A DNA stretch of 64,000 bases, from NCBI RefSeq assembly GCF_014863605.1, contig NZ_CP062252.1:2489001-2553000 (forward strand), given 5' to 3'. The first letter of the stretch is position 1. Every line of letters starts with the position of its first letter. The DNA is from Pseudomonas allokribbensis. Lineage in GTDB: Bacteria > Pseudomonadota > Gammaproteobacteria > Pseudomonadales > Pseudomonadaceae. A program made the translations under genes and the position numbers. Under the pieces are notes generated by a model. It had not been told where the DNA came from, made no database searches, and saw nothing but the letters and a program-made list of their open reading frames with translations. Shown here piece after piece: positions 63,901 through 64,000 of the stretch.

Positions 63901-64000
63901 ATGGAGCAATTTCGTAATATCGGCATCATCGGTCGCCTGGGCAGTTCCCAGGTGCTGGATACCGTCCGCCGACTGAAACGGTTTCTGCTCGATCGTCACC
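63901..64000 (+). CDS. nadK: NAD kinase, 5' part (cut by window edge)
   Basis: The first 33 codons of NAD kinase: MEQFRNIGIIGRLGSSQVLD followed by TVRRLKRFLLDRH. This start is characteristic of Pseudomonas NadK, which phosphorylates NAD to NADP. ATG 63901 follows GCAGGAGTCCC. The rest of the gene, including the GGDG motif, lies beyond the window. Confidence 0.9.
   Translation, partial: MEQFRNIGIIGRLGSSQVLDTVRRLKRFLLDRH

Overview
The window looks like a chromosomal segment of a fluorescent Pseudomonas, most likely the P. fluorescens group. The basis is high GC, a REPIN made of P. fluorescens-type REP halves, the order mltD-gloB / methyltransferase-rnhA-dnaQ, a bphO-bphP pair, a 751-residue LdcA-type lysine decarboxylase, DUF6124 and DUF2388 genes, and nadK next to a DUF1853 gene. 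No rRNA, tRNA, CRISPR array, prophage or intact insertion sequence was seen. The species call is inference.

Layout. 1-2.95 kb: a truncated HD/RelA-like gene, an AbrB-type membrane protein, a small Cys-rich protein, a LysR remnant and a DeoR regulator. 3-5.7 kb: polyamine catabolism genes (FAD oxidase and glutamine synthetase-like ligase). 5.7-7.5 kb: a REPIN and chrA. 7.6-12.7 kb: molybdenum cofactor block fdhD-moaC-moaD-moaE, a LysR gene, and moaB-moeA. 13.7-16.9 kb: LysR regulator, agmatine deiminase, and an orphan polyamine-type binding protein. 16.9-25.2 kb: DNA alkylation repair (AlkA-like, Ada), a PEP mutase-like enzyme, VOC and LysE proteins, heme oxygenase-bacteriophytochrome, and a PfpI protein. 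25.2-29.1 kb: accessory stretch with a strongly structured leader before a DUF6124 gene, a 22-bp perfect palindrome, and a 948-residue Ig-repeat protein. 29.1-34.3 kb: AraC regulator, VOC protein, ppyR-nnrS with a NorR/sigma-54 type promoter, methyltransferase, GFA protein and an alpha/beta hydrolase. 34.5-39.5 kb: acetoacetate decarboxylase-like and DJ-1-like genes, then a three-gene periplasmic molybdenum hydroxylase with a diheme cytochrome. 39.5-50.2 kb: diguanylate cyclase, VOC protein, LysR, fabI and the yej peptide ABC transporter with two binding proteins. 50.3-64 kb: mltD, gloB, a methyltransferase, rnhA, a DUF2388 gene, dnaQ, ldcA with a coupled acetyltransferase, LysR, an FMN reductase, a DUF2855 gene, arsB, a DUF1853 gene and the start of nadK.

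How the genes fit together. Three loci handle agmatine, putrescine-type polyamines and cadaverine formation (puuBA-like, aguA plus binding protein, ldcA). The Moco genes can supply both a formate dehydrogenase (through FdhD) and the molybdenum hydroxylase at 36-39 kb. The most interesting non-coding signals are the 77-nt three-way-junction RNA before the DUF6124 gene together with a hairpin that covers its ribosome binding site, a nitric-oxide-type sigma-54 promoter before ppyR-nnrS, and a pair of diverging MerR-type promoters that define a small two-operon regulon.
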